Positions 54,916 to 64,000 of a stretch of DNA of 64,000 nucleotides are shown piece by piece. Within the stretch, counting starts at the first letter, position 1, and each line of letters begins with the position of its first letter. A program made the position numbers and the translations under genes. The notes under the pieces are model-generated. The model saw only the letters and a program-made list of their open reading frames with translations. It searched no databases and had not been told where the DNA came from. Origin of the DNA: Diphasiastrum complanatum (taxonomy: Eukaryota > Streptophyta > Lycopodiopsida > Lycopodiales > Lycopodiaceae); NCBI GenBank assembly GCA_029204225.1, contig CM055107.1, forward strand, positions 47,044,476 to 47,108,475, given 5' to 3'.

Positions 54916-55162
54916 ATACTCGATCCATTGCTTGGATCCACTCCTCTTCTTTCCTTGCTTGATCTACACTTGTAGGCTCATCCAAAGAGGTTAGGAAAGC
55001 AACATAATTTCCAGAAACTACTTGCTTACCCTTTTGATCATATGTGAGCCTTGAAGGTACTTGTCTTTCTCTTGATGTTCTCCTTGGCTTTTGACTTGAT
55101 GAAGGTCCATCATCACCACCATCCAGGATCCTTCTCATCAACAACAAGAATGTTAGAACCAT
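54896..55162 (-). pseudogene. Copia integrase-RT linker
   Basis: SRERQVPSRLTYDQKG, YVAFLTSLDEPTSVDQARKE, EEWIQAMDR: the acidic/basic linker leading to RT, in a different frame from the integrase ORF (frameshift near 55,115-55,160). It breaks off exactly at the W-I-Q-A-M-D motif where RT should start. Confidence 0.8.
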
Positions 55163-57368
55163 CTACTTTATCATCAATCATGCTTGAAGACACCTTTGGA
55201 ATGTTTCCCTCATCAAAAATGACATCTCTACCAACAATCACTTTGTTAGTAGAAGGAATGTAAACCTTGTAGGCTTTACTCACCTCACTATATCCAACAA
55301 AAATACCTCTTCTTGAAGATGTATCCTCCTTGGTCCTATCATCAAGAGTAATGTTGACATAGCATGTGCATCCAAAGGTTCTTAGAAAGTTGACACTCGG
55401 CCTCCTCTTGAATAGCATCTCAAAAGGTGTCCTTCCATCCAAAATAGCACTCGGCCACCTATTGCACAAGAAATTGGCACACAACAAAGCTTGATCCCAA
55501 AATGGTTTGTCAAGATTAGCACTTAACCTCATAGCTTTAGCACTTTCACATAAAGTCCTATTCTTCCTTTCAGCCACTCCATTTTGTTGTGGAGTCCTTG
55601 ATGGTGTATACTCCCTCTTGATCCCATGCTCATCACAAAAGGCCTTGAACTTGTTAGATATGTACTCACCACCATTGTCACCTCTCAAGCACTTGATCTT
55701 TATGGAGAATTGGTTCTCCCTTGCATTCTTGAACTTGACAAAGACATCATACACTTCATCCTTGCTCTTTAGTAGATAGATCCAACAAAATCTACTAAAA
55801 TCATCAATGAATGTTACATACATCTTAGCTCCACTATTGCTAATTGTAGTAAATCCATGAATATCCGAATGTACAAGTTGAAAAGGCTTTGTAGATCTAG
55901 AAATAGATCTAGTATAAGGTAGTCTATGTGACTTAGACAAAGCACAAGACTCACAAACATGCTTGTCATTACTTAAGGAACTTGGAAGACCAATCACAAC
56001 CTTCTTCCTTGCCATTACCTCCAATGACTTGAAGTTGAGGTGTCCCAACCTTTTGTGCCAAACCTCTTGAATAGAAATTTGCTCCCTTGCAACACATACA
56101 ACTTGGTTAGCAATAACACAAGCATCAAGTTTGAACACCTTCCCTTGCCTTTTACCTTTTCCAATCAAGACATCTTTCCTTTTGATCAAACAAGCATCTC
56201 CATCAAACTCCACCTTGAGGCCCTTACTTAGCATTTGACTCACACTAAGCAAATTCTTGGTAATAGATGGAATAAACAAGACATCCTCCAAATGAACATT
56301 CCTATTTGTAGAGAGAGAAATAGGAATTGTGCCAATCCCTTTGATTGCACACTCACCATCATTGGCCATGTAGATCACCCTCTTGTCATCTCCATATGCC
56401 AACAAAGAAGTGAAGTACTCTTTGTGAAAGGTCATGTGTGAACTTGCTCCACTATCAATACACCAAGGATCTAGATCTCCATCATTAGCAAGCATACATG
56501 AAGACATCACAAAAGCATCATCATTTGCATCTTGCACATCCAAACCATCCTCATCAAGAGTAAGATTACCTTGCTTGCCTCCTTGATCTCTCTTCTTCTT
56601 GTAGCACTCACTTGCAAAGTGTCCTTTGATGCCACAATAGAAGCACTTGAGCTTTGATCTATCCTTCTTTTTGCCACTTGAAGAAGCATCCACTTTATCT
56701 TGCCCTTTAGACCACTTGCTTTTGGTTTTGCCCTTGAATTTGCCCTTTGTGAACATAGCATCCTCTTGAAGTGTCGATGTAGATCCACCTCTTGCTTGAA
56801 GCCTATATTCCTCATTGATCAAGATCTCTTGAAGGTCCACCAAACTAGGCAAAGTCTTTTGAATAGCAATACTTTGAACAATGTTAGCATGAGCATCCAA
56901 CAAGCCATTAAGAATCACTTGAATAAGTTCTCCTTCCTTAATGCTTTCATCTATGCAAGCTAACTCATCATTCAATGCTTTCATTCTCAAAACAAAAGTA
57001 CTTGGACTTTCTTCATTCTTTTGCAAACAAGAAAAGATTTGCCTTCTTAGAGTCAACACTCTAGAAGTAGACTTGGATTCATAAAGCTTCTTCAATGAAT
57101 TCCAAGCTTCCAAAGATCATGTGCACTTACCAACTTCCTTGAGAAGTTCATTGGTAACATTCATCTTTATCATGTGTAGAGCCTTCTTGGCCCTCTTGTC
57201 ATACCTCAATTGATCTTGTTGTGTTGCTGGTCTCTCCTCCAAACCTACAACAATATCCAAAACATCATTCATCTCAAGAAGTGACTCCATCCTCACTTTC
57301 CATAATGAATAGTTACTTGAGTTAAGCCTATCATTGGCTTCCAACATGACTCCAATTGAGGTTGCCAT
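55113..57368 (-). pseudogene. Copia gag-protease-integrase polyprotein of the young element
   Basis: ATG 57,366-57,368 opens MATSIGVMLEANDRLNSSNY. The frame is continuous to 55,113 except for one TGA at 57,117-57,119 after codon 83. In the 666-codon part after the stop: Gag remainder; zinc knuckle CFYCGIKGHFASEC (157-170); protease PWCIDSGASSHM with D220; GAG-pre-integrase VWHKRLGHLNFKSLEVMARK and HHCC zinc site; integrase D417 (VHSDIHGF), D479 (LRGDNGGEY), E515 (NGVAERKN), an exact D-35-E spacing; and C-terminal GYSEVSKAYKVYIPSTNKVI. The catalytic residues of protease and integrase are intact. The early stop and the missing RT mean that relatives must have supplied function for movement. Confidence 0.93.
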
Positions 57369-57956
57369 GTAGCAATGACCCGATCTTCTCTTTCAACCTG
57401 CTTCAATGCACAAAGCACTCCTTTGAACAACAACAAATGCTTTCAAAAGAAATCACCAAGATTTGAAACTATCTCACAAATTCTCTTCTAGCACTTATCC
57501 AAGCAAATCAACACATAGAATCATGGAATCTTGATCAACCTATGATCTATCCTCAATCTAATGACTTTTGCCACTTCCTAAGATTGAAACACACTCAAAT
57601 GAAGTCCAGCAACCTCACTATCTAGAGATCCAATCAAAATTAGGGTTTTGACAAAATCACAGAAAATTGACTATTCCAAATCTACATGCAAATGCTGAAA
57701 ATTTGATATGCAATCTATAAGCCACCACTTAGGCTGAACCAATGATCCAAAAATCGGCCAAATCCAGCATGTGAACTCAAAAAACAAAATTGGACAAGTA
57801 TGTTGATCTATTTAGTGTTTTGATCTACAAAAGATCCAATCTACAAAAGCAAAAAATCCGATTTTGGTGTAGAATCCTCTCTAGCATGCTCTAGACTTGA
57901 TATCTTCACCAAATCATTGATAGATCTGATTTCCTCCTTCATAACCTGAAACACAA

Positions 57957-57968
57957 GCTCTGATACCA
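57957..57968 (-). promoter_or_regulatory. copia primer-binding site of the young element
   Basis: TGGTATCAGAGC on the minus strand, directly adjoining the LTR with no spacer. Confidence 0.93.
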
Positions 57969-58616
57969 TGTGAAAGATTTCAGATCCTTAAGATCCAATC
58001 TACTTGAATGATCTTTGGTTAGAAAGAGAAATACACTATCAATTTCACCAATGTAGAAAAATCAGCATCTACACACAATTTGAGATGCAAACACTAATAG
58101 AACTTGATCAAACTAATGAAATGATTATGTACTGTTGTTGTCCGTACAAAACCAGCAAGCTACTGTATTTCACACGTGTCGATCCAAAAATAACAAATAT
58201 AGATCATTCTACACATAGAATTGCAAGCAATCACCAAGATAGTGCACCAATGGATAGCAGAACCCAAGAGAACCATGTATAAGCATGAAATGAAATAGAG
58301 AAGAGAGAAGATGACTCTCTCCACGAGTTACATCCTTTTATAGTAGGTCCAAACCCTATTTGGCCACTTGGCTTTCCCACCAAAATGCTAACCCTACCAA
58401 TTTTGGGTCTAGATTCAATGTACCCAACTTATTCAAATTGAATCTACTCAAACTTGCATTCTATCTTTCCCACACTTTCAAAAAGTGTTTATTCAAATGA
58501 AATTTAGACTAATGAACTTTGAAAAGTCAACCTCTAAGTCTAAAACAAGTTTTGGCCTCAATATGCCAAATATGAAAATATTGCAAAATGTGATGAAACT
58601 AGTTGAATCTTTCACA
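57969..58616 (-). repeat. Copia 5' LTR of the young element
   Basis: 648 bases, almost identical to 52,981-53,629. Confidence 0.93.
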
Positions 58617-58621
58617 CATAC

Positions 58622-58920
58622 TGACATATACTGAACGCAATAAGAAGATTGATTGATTCAATAAGAGAAATAAATTGGAGTGGAAATGAGCACAAGTAGA
58701 TTGCGGATCAAAGCCGCATACTCTAAGCTATCTCTGAGTAACTGAGAATATGTCTGACTTAAGCACTTCTGCTAATAAGCAGTAACGCAATAGCTAACTC
58801 TAATTTGACTCTAAGAGTTGAGCTAGAATACTCAAGAGTGTCCAAGCTTGAAAGCTAGTTGAAAGAGATGCTAACTATTGCTTCAATTGATCTCTATGAA
58901 CGTAGAAGTATGATTAGCTA
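58622..58920 (-). repeat. Probable remainder of the interrupted LTR
   Basis: Sequence on the far side of the CATAC target duplication. No coding pattern. It should be the continuation of the LTR begun at 52,713. Confidence 0.4.
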
Positions 58921-59110
58921 GTTATACTAAGAAACTAATCAGGGATCTGGTTGAGAGAGACATGTTGAAGACCATGTTTGTTCCAACTAAGCAGATGGTA
59001 GCTGACATGTTCACAAAGCCTTTGGATAAGGCAATGTTTGAAATGTAGAGAGCAAGCCTGGGAATTACAAAAATACTTGTGCTGAGAGGGAGCTGAAGGA
59101 ACTTAAGGTT
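58921..59110 (+). pseudogene. Ty1/copia RNase H C-terminal fragment
   Basis: Reads KKLIRDLVERDMLKTMFVPT, KQMVADMFTKPLDKAMFEM*, RASLGI: the last 40-50 residues of a copia RNase H from another family, with one stop (TAG about 59,047). It abuts the start of two-gene element copy 2. Confidence 0.8.
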
Positions 59111-59199
59111 TCTAATGTCAAAGCATTTGTATTTTGTGTTCCGCCGGCTCCGAAATCCTTTGGAAACCTTTCTTCGTCTTTCTCGCATTTTTCGGATTT

Positions 59200-60256
59200 T
59201 ACACTGAAGTGAAAGTATGACAGTGCACATGTTTCCGGTCACTTTTCATGTAGTTCGCATTTTGCAAATTCTTTCATTGGCCAAAATACATCTGATGATG
59301 AATCCAAATCTATGGAGGAGTCGAAATGTCTTTTTAATTTGCCTGTATATTATATTAATGACAATGTATACTTTACTATTGCTGATTTATGTAAATTTTT
59401 TGACTATCGTGAGGACGAGTTCTATGTTTATTATCCGGCACAATTTTCAAATTCTTCGACTTTGTAGGTTTTGAAACAAATGACCTTGTTGCTTGTATTG
59501 ATTTTGATGATGAGGAGGGACTTATGACCGGTGAAGAATGCCTGAATAAGACTTTATCAAATATAGCTGAGGATGGGCGAGGCAGACCATCCGATGAAGA
59601 ATTCACAACATTTCAATCCTAGATGGGCTTCCCTCATCCATCATTAATGCATTTCACTAATGATTCCACTTCAGTACGTGGTCATTATATTGATCATCCT
59701 GATCTGGTTGCTGTTGATGATGAAGAATGTGTTAGTGTTTAATCTTCCTTGCATTTGAATGTTTTCAATCACTGAATGTGTTTTTGCTAGCATATTTCCT
59801 ATTGCAGGATCCTCTCATAATAGACGATTTTGCTGCGAGATGAGGTGGTTTCAAACAACACGTATACAACACGTATCCTCATTCCATAGGGACAGTGGAC
59901 TGGGCCACTATCTTAGGCATTTCCTAAAGAATGAGATCTGTATTACTCATTCCAAGCTGAGCCCAGTCTAGGAGAGTCTTATAATGGCAGTTAAAGCTTT
60001 ATCATTTTACCTAGGAGGACATAAATTTGTTAAGACGAATAAGATCATTTTTGTCAAAAGATCTTATGTTTTGAACATTTTAGGCTTTATTGATGGGAAT
60101 GTTCCTTTAAGGAGCTCCCATTATTCATTGTATTCCACTTATATTGAGCTTAGTGGAAATAAGGATCATGCACATTTATTCGATGCATACGCCAGCAGAG
60201 AATTTTTTCATGACAATACTGGCATAGAATCTGATACAAGATCTGATGATGAATAG
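59200..60256 (+). pseudogene. Two-gene element copy 2, gene B
   Basis: Exon 1 fragments: SFIGQNTSDDESKSMEESKC, FNLPVYYINDNVYFTIADLC, FDYREDEFYVYYPAQFSNS; after a 1-base shift near 59,456, DFVGFETNDLVACIDFDDEE and GRPSDEEFTTFQS*MGF to VAVDDEEC. Intron 59,731-59,807 (GTTAGT ... TTGCAG, 77 bases) lies in the same place and phase as in copy 1. Exon 2 begins DPLIIDDFAAR*GG and, after a frameshift, reads SGLGHYLRHFLKNEICITHS, MAVKALSFYLGGHKFVKTNK, IIFVKRSYVLNILGF, ending SDTRSDDE at 60,256. It is homologous to 16,545-17,948 throughout, though well diverged. The N-terminal third is missing, cut by the copia fragment on its left. Confidence 0.7.
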
Positions 60257-60461
60257 TTGACACTTTGTATTTTGGTATAATACAGTCAATACATTTACAT
60301 TGGGTATTTCTCCTCTCTTGTTCAATGAATTTGCAAAGCAATTCTGAACATGTCATGATTTGATGACAATGATGATTTTCTACTCATCAATCAATTTTCT
60401 CTTGTTGTATGAACTTGCATGCTTTTCTAAACTTGTTGTATTGTGTGGACTTTGTTGTATG

Positions 60462-63252
60462 TCAAATCTGAACTCTGCGGTAGAACCACTGAAACAATTG
60501 ACAAATGTAGTTTCGTTTTTCATTGGTTCCTCCATGTTGTGTATTTCGATGAAATGCTGCTCGTGCTTGCCAGTGTGACTTCTCCATCCCTTGTGATGAC
60601 CATACACTCAAGCTTCTATATGTATTTGCAAAAAATGCTATATAATCTCCTAGTATGTGATGCATATGTCAAAATCATAATGTTAGTCTTATGTTTGGAT
60701 CTAAATATATATGAAAATTTGAAAGCATTTTGAAAATTTTATACTAACCATGTAATGAGTGATGTGATCTTCTCCCCATGCTTTTGATACTGCATTAACA
60801 AACTCGACACAAGTCCTTTGGACAGCTTTCTTATCAATATCAGAGTTTTTTTTTTCCCTCAAAATAGCAATCATACTATCAAGCTTTTTCCATGCATCAA
60901 CTTTTAGTACTCTGGTTTTGCCGTCTTTCTCGAAGTCCTGAGTGGCAGCAATAATATATGTCCAGACTGAGTGTTGAATATTAGAAGCCTTACCAGTATG
61001 ATTTGATAGAAAATGACATGCTTTTGCTCCTCCTATGCTTGGCTTAGTTGGCATCTTCCCATTCTTTCCTGAAAGCATTTCATCTTTTTGAATTTTGACA
61101 TGTCCTTTATGGAGTCCCGCTTTTGATAGAACATCTTCTAATCGAGAGATAGCTTCCTTTGCTAATGATGTTGGCTTAGTATTCCAAGCAAAAACTATAT
61201 AAAGATAAATGGTCTTTTCTATTAATCTAACTTCGGCATGAAGAGTGCAAACATGCACATTTTTTAAGGGGATAGGCAGCACAGGCTTCCAGTTTGGATC
61301 TGCATATTCTCTAGTAATTCCTGTACTCCTAGTTACATCTTTTTCCATTTTCATGTAGTACAAATAAGGGTGTTTTGATGTAGCACCATGAGAGACATTA
61401 TACATACATTTCAATGTTTTCAAATCACCTGCTAAGTGCCATTCAACATTGAAGTCTCCAACTCCTGGAACATTGAGAAGTCCTCCATCCATATGGTCCT
61501 TGATGATCCTAGGATAAGATGCCCTTGAGAATATCCATGATAACATATCATGATCCTCTTTCAGCACCTGTCCAAAGAATTAATCAGACTTAGTTTACAA
61601 TGTATTAATAATATTTAATGAATGTAATGTAATAATGAGGCTAGTTACCTGAAACGCTGCCAACCACCATATATCATTTTCTGACTAGACACTAAGTTTG
61701 AAATCTTCTTGGTTCTCTGTTTGTGATAGAGCACCATTCATGAGAGTTATACTAACCCTCTCCATCTTCTGCCCTTTCACAATTTCTGACTTATCTAACT
61801 TAAATACTATGATTATTTTTCCATTCACCTTTAGGTTATATCATAGAATGTGACAATGTATCTCAGCAAGTAATCTAGATCAACAAATAAATTGTTTGAT
61901 GAATTATAGAAAATCGATCTTCCATCAGTTTCATACACCTCCTCAATATGAAATGGAGTTTTAGTGATCTTATGCATACCTATGTTTAATGTATCTCTCT
62001 CTCTCTTCAAGTGATATGTCCTAGGGATTGGGACTTTTCTAATTTGAACTTGCTTAAAAGCTTCTCTAATTAGTTTAAATATTGTTGCATATGCTTCCCT
62101 GCTAATACTTGCAAAATCATAAGCACCCTGAACTATAGTCTTATCTAAATTATTTTGAATGTCCACCATCAAAGACTCTACTATTTTACACTTTACATTT
62201 GAAATCCTATTGTTCATCATGATATGCTCAGTGGATTTGTAAGTCAATATTGTGCCCAATGACATTCCTAGAAGCATTGTCTTTAATATTCCGAGGAGCT
62301 ACTAATGCAAATCTGCAAAAAAAACAAATAGTTAACAGAATATCACCATAGTTGAAATTAAATCCAAATGTCATTGAAAAACTTACAAAATTCAGAATAT
62401 GCTTACTTGAATGCACGGATCCTTCTATTTCGATAATCTCCTTTTGAAAGCATTTGAATATCCTTGCAACTTTGTCGCTTTCGCTTCTTACTTTCAGCCT
62501 TCTTCTTTGCCAAATCCACATCCTTCAATAATTGTAAGTTTTCAATAAAAATAGACTATAAGACTGATTGCATTTGCTCTAGTTCTGGTTTGATATTGAT
62601 TGTTATCTTTTGTAATGATTCATTATTTTTTTTAAGTTGTTCATTTTCTTCTAACGCCTTTTGGAGATGACAATCTCTATTCTGACAATGAGGATATCTG
62701 AATTAACTCACCTTCTAAAAAGTGAACTTTATTCATATAAAGTTGTTTTCCATGATTCTGCAATCTTTCACAATATCCTAGTAATCCACTATGCCCATTG
62801 CATATCCATGTAACTAATTGAGTTATTGAAGAGAATGTGGGATGTGTCAAAGTGCTTGGATCTTGTGGATATAATGTTCCATCTATCCATAAATCCAAGT
62901 TTTTTTTTCCTTCTACCCTGTAACGAGAACGATCCTCAACAGATATTTGAATTTCTTGGCCTCCTCTTCTCTGCAAAGGTGCCAAATCAATAGGGATATC
63001 CACATGTAGATGATATAATGTCATCATAAAAAAAATGATAGAGTAATTAGTTACATCAAAGTACTATGATCAGATTCTATGAAACAAAACAAAATACTCA
63101 TCTTTGATTATATTATATACTGTGTACGATCAATCCAATCTCCATGCTTGTATGCTTGATTCAAATTTGGAAGTGCCGCTCATTTTTTCATTCCAATAGG
63201 TAGTTGGCGCTCATATTTCCATTCTCGTGGAAGGAATGCATATGTAAACATT
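60462..63252 (-). pseudogene. Two-gene element copy 2, gene A
   Basis: In minus-strand order: N-terminal exon FTYAFLPREWKYERQLPIGM with a TGA, then GDWIDRTQY (63,252-63,115); SVEDRSRYRVEGKKNLDLWI, DGTLYPQDPSTL, GLLGYCERLQNHG (63,027-62,677); coiled coil LQKALEENEQLKKNNESLQ and basic KKKAESKKRKRQ (to 62,407); intron 62,406-62,313; FALVAPRNIKDNASRNV, IVQGAYDFASISREAYATIF, PFHIEEVYETDGRSIF, KLDKSEIVKGQKMERVSITL, ENDIWWLAAFQ (to 61,649); intron 61,648-61,568; VLKEDHDMLSWIFSRASYP, WHLAGDLKTLKCMYNVSHG, VCTLHAEVRLIEKTIYLYI, WGEDHITHYM (61,567-60,749); intron; RSLSVWSSQGMEKSHWQ, AFHRNTQHGG, LFQWFYRRVQI. Intron positions equal those of copy 1. It is less damaged than copy 1: the 288-codon exon 60,701-61,567 is fully open. 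In copy 2, the CxxC of copy 1 reads YLYY. Confidence 0.75.
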
Positions 63253-64000
63253 TTGCAATTTTTTTTTATTCGAATTTAGAGATGGCGGTCATATTCTAGA
63301 TCCAATGAAGATATTGCCCTTTTCGTAACCAATGGAGGGAATATTTTTGAATTTAGTCAAGTTATACTACAAACTGTTAACAGTTCTTAACTGTGACTAT
63401 AGACACTATGGTTAGATCATTGGGAGTTAGGGAGGCCTTGGGAGTGGTGTGGGCAAGCAAATAAACAATATTTTTATTTTGATATTTTTCTATATCCTAC
63501 ATGGCATTCCTTAAAGGGTCTTTTTGATATTGAGAACTCCTCTAATGGTTTGATCTCTATCGCACTTTCGCACTCTGTGTATGTGTGTGCGTATGTGTGT
63601 TATGACACTCTATATATGTCTGACACTCGCTAACTCTTCAAATTGTTTAGATGTTTATCTAGCTATCAGAAGATCTTTTGGTTATTATAATTACAGTTTA
63701 AAAGATCATTAGTAGCCCGTGTACTTGATCCGTAAATCGATTATTTGTGCATCGTGAAGATGTGAAGAGGTACAACAAAAGGATCTCCTTCATACGCGTT
63801 AGGAGCATGAAAAAGTGGCGTCGTTTCGGTATCCTTCAGTTTGCTAAAGCATTGCAATGGACCATAGGCTGGAGTATTGCGGTTCATTGTGGTTGACTCC
63901 TTCCGCTGGTCTTCGTATGTGATCGTAAGTGATAACTTACGTTGTCTTGCAGTGCTTTTGATGGTGAGTTGTAGTCTTTGAGAATTTGCGATGTCTTGCA
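63253..64000. other. Gene-free right end of window
   Basis: No coding pattern. A TG-rich patch (about 63,578-63,602). The outer end of two-gene element copy 2 should be here, but I could not identify it. Confidence 0.45.

Larger units (their letters stand above)
52981..58616 (-). mobile_element. Young Ty1/copia element with deleted RT
   Basis: Complete insertion: LTRs 52,981-53,629 and 57,969-58,616, primer site 57,957-57,968, polypurine tract 53,630-53,642, and a perfect 5-base target duplication CATAC (52,976-52,980 and 58,617-58,621). The LTRs differ at only a small number of positions by eye, so insertion is recent. Internally it encodes Gag, protease and integrase, but RT and most of RNase H are replaced by an unrelated segment of about 1.03 kb. 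Confidence 0.92.

Noticed and set aside
55507-56963. Plus-strand ORFs of 60-90 codons
   Set aside because: Antisense shadows of the copia polyprotein.

Overview
The window looks like nuclear DNA of a land plant with a large, retrotransposon-rich genome. The reasons are: a plant-type L-gulonolactone oxidase with a spliced intron and the plant cysteine-rich tail; a plant-type GH81 endo-1,3-beta-glucanase; many Ty1/copia elements with initiator-Met tRNA primer sites (TGGTATCAGAGC type); Ty3/gypsy elements with a TGGCGCCGTTGCC primer site; and AT-rich introns of 77-119 bases. A fern or other non-seed plant is my guess, held with low confidence; the sequence alone does not fix the lineage.

Only two genes look like intact host genes: the gulonolactone oxidase (9.9-11.8 kb, +) and the GH81 glucanase (21.1-23.1 kb, -). 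Everything else I recognise is mobile-element DNA, mostly broken, plus simple repeats. From left to right: copia reverse transcriptase remnant (0-1.1 kb); minus-strand LTR (1.3-2.0 kb); a long coiled-coil retroelement ORF with a gypsy-type 3' LTR and an inverted second LTR copy (2.4-5.6 kb); a DUF7869-like pseudogene running into a gypsy gag/protease remnant (5.7-8.3 kb); the oxidase; a two-gene element, copy 1 (13.9-18.2 kb); a tRNA-derived SINE and a GC-rich repeat (19.6-20.1 kb); the glucanase; a long gene-free stretch of microsatellites and degenerate repeats (24-30.5 kb); copia fragments (30.5-33.8 kb); a minisatellite (34-34.6 kb); two related gypsy elements (35.0-40.3 and 41.5-47.1 kb) separated by a copia 3' end; nested copia elements (48.4-52.9 kb); a young copia insertion with near-identical LTRs and a perfect 5-base target duplication (52,981-58,616); and copy 2 of the two-gene element (59.2-63.25 kb).

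The most interesting signal is the two-gene element. At 13.9-18.0 kb and again, in inverted order, at 59.2-63.25 kb, the same two unrelated genes lie tail to tail. Gene A is a multi-exon protein with coiled coil, basic KKRKR-type stretch, a conserved region around WHLAGDLKTLKCMYNVSHG, and a C-terminal WSSQGMEKSH motif. Gene B is a two-exon acidic protein of about 434 codons that I do not recognise. Both pairs keep intron positions and phases, although the protein sequences are well diverged. That fits an ancient DNA transposon or a co-inherited two-gene module rather than retrocopies. Both copies carry stops and frameshifts.

A second notable item is the young copia element: its reverse transcriptase and most of its RNase H have been replaced by about 1.03 kb of unrelated, largely open sequence. 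The element is therefore non-autonomous yet recently mobile, presumably using enzymes supplied by relatives.
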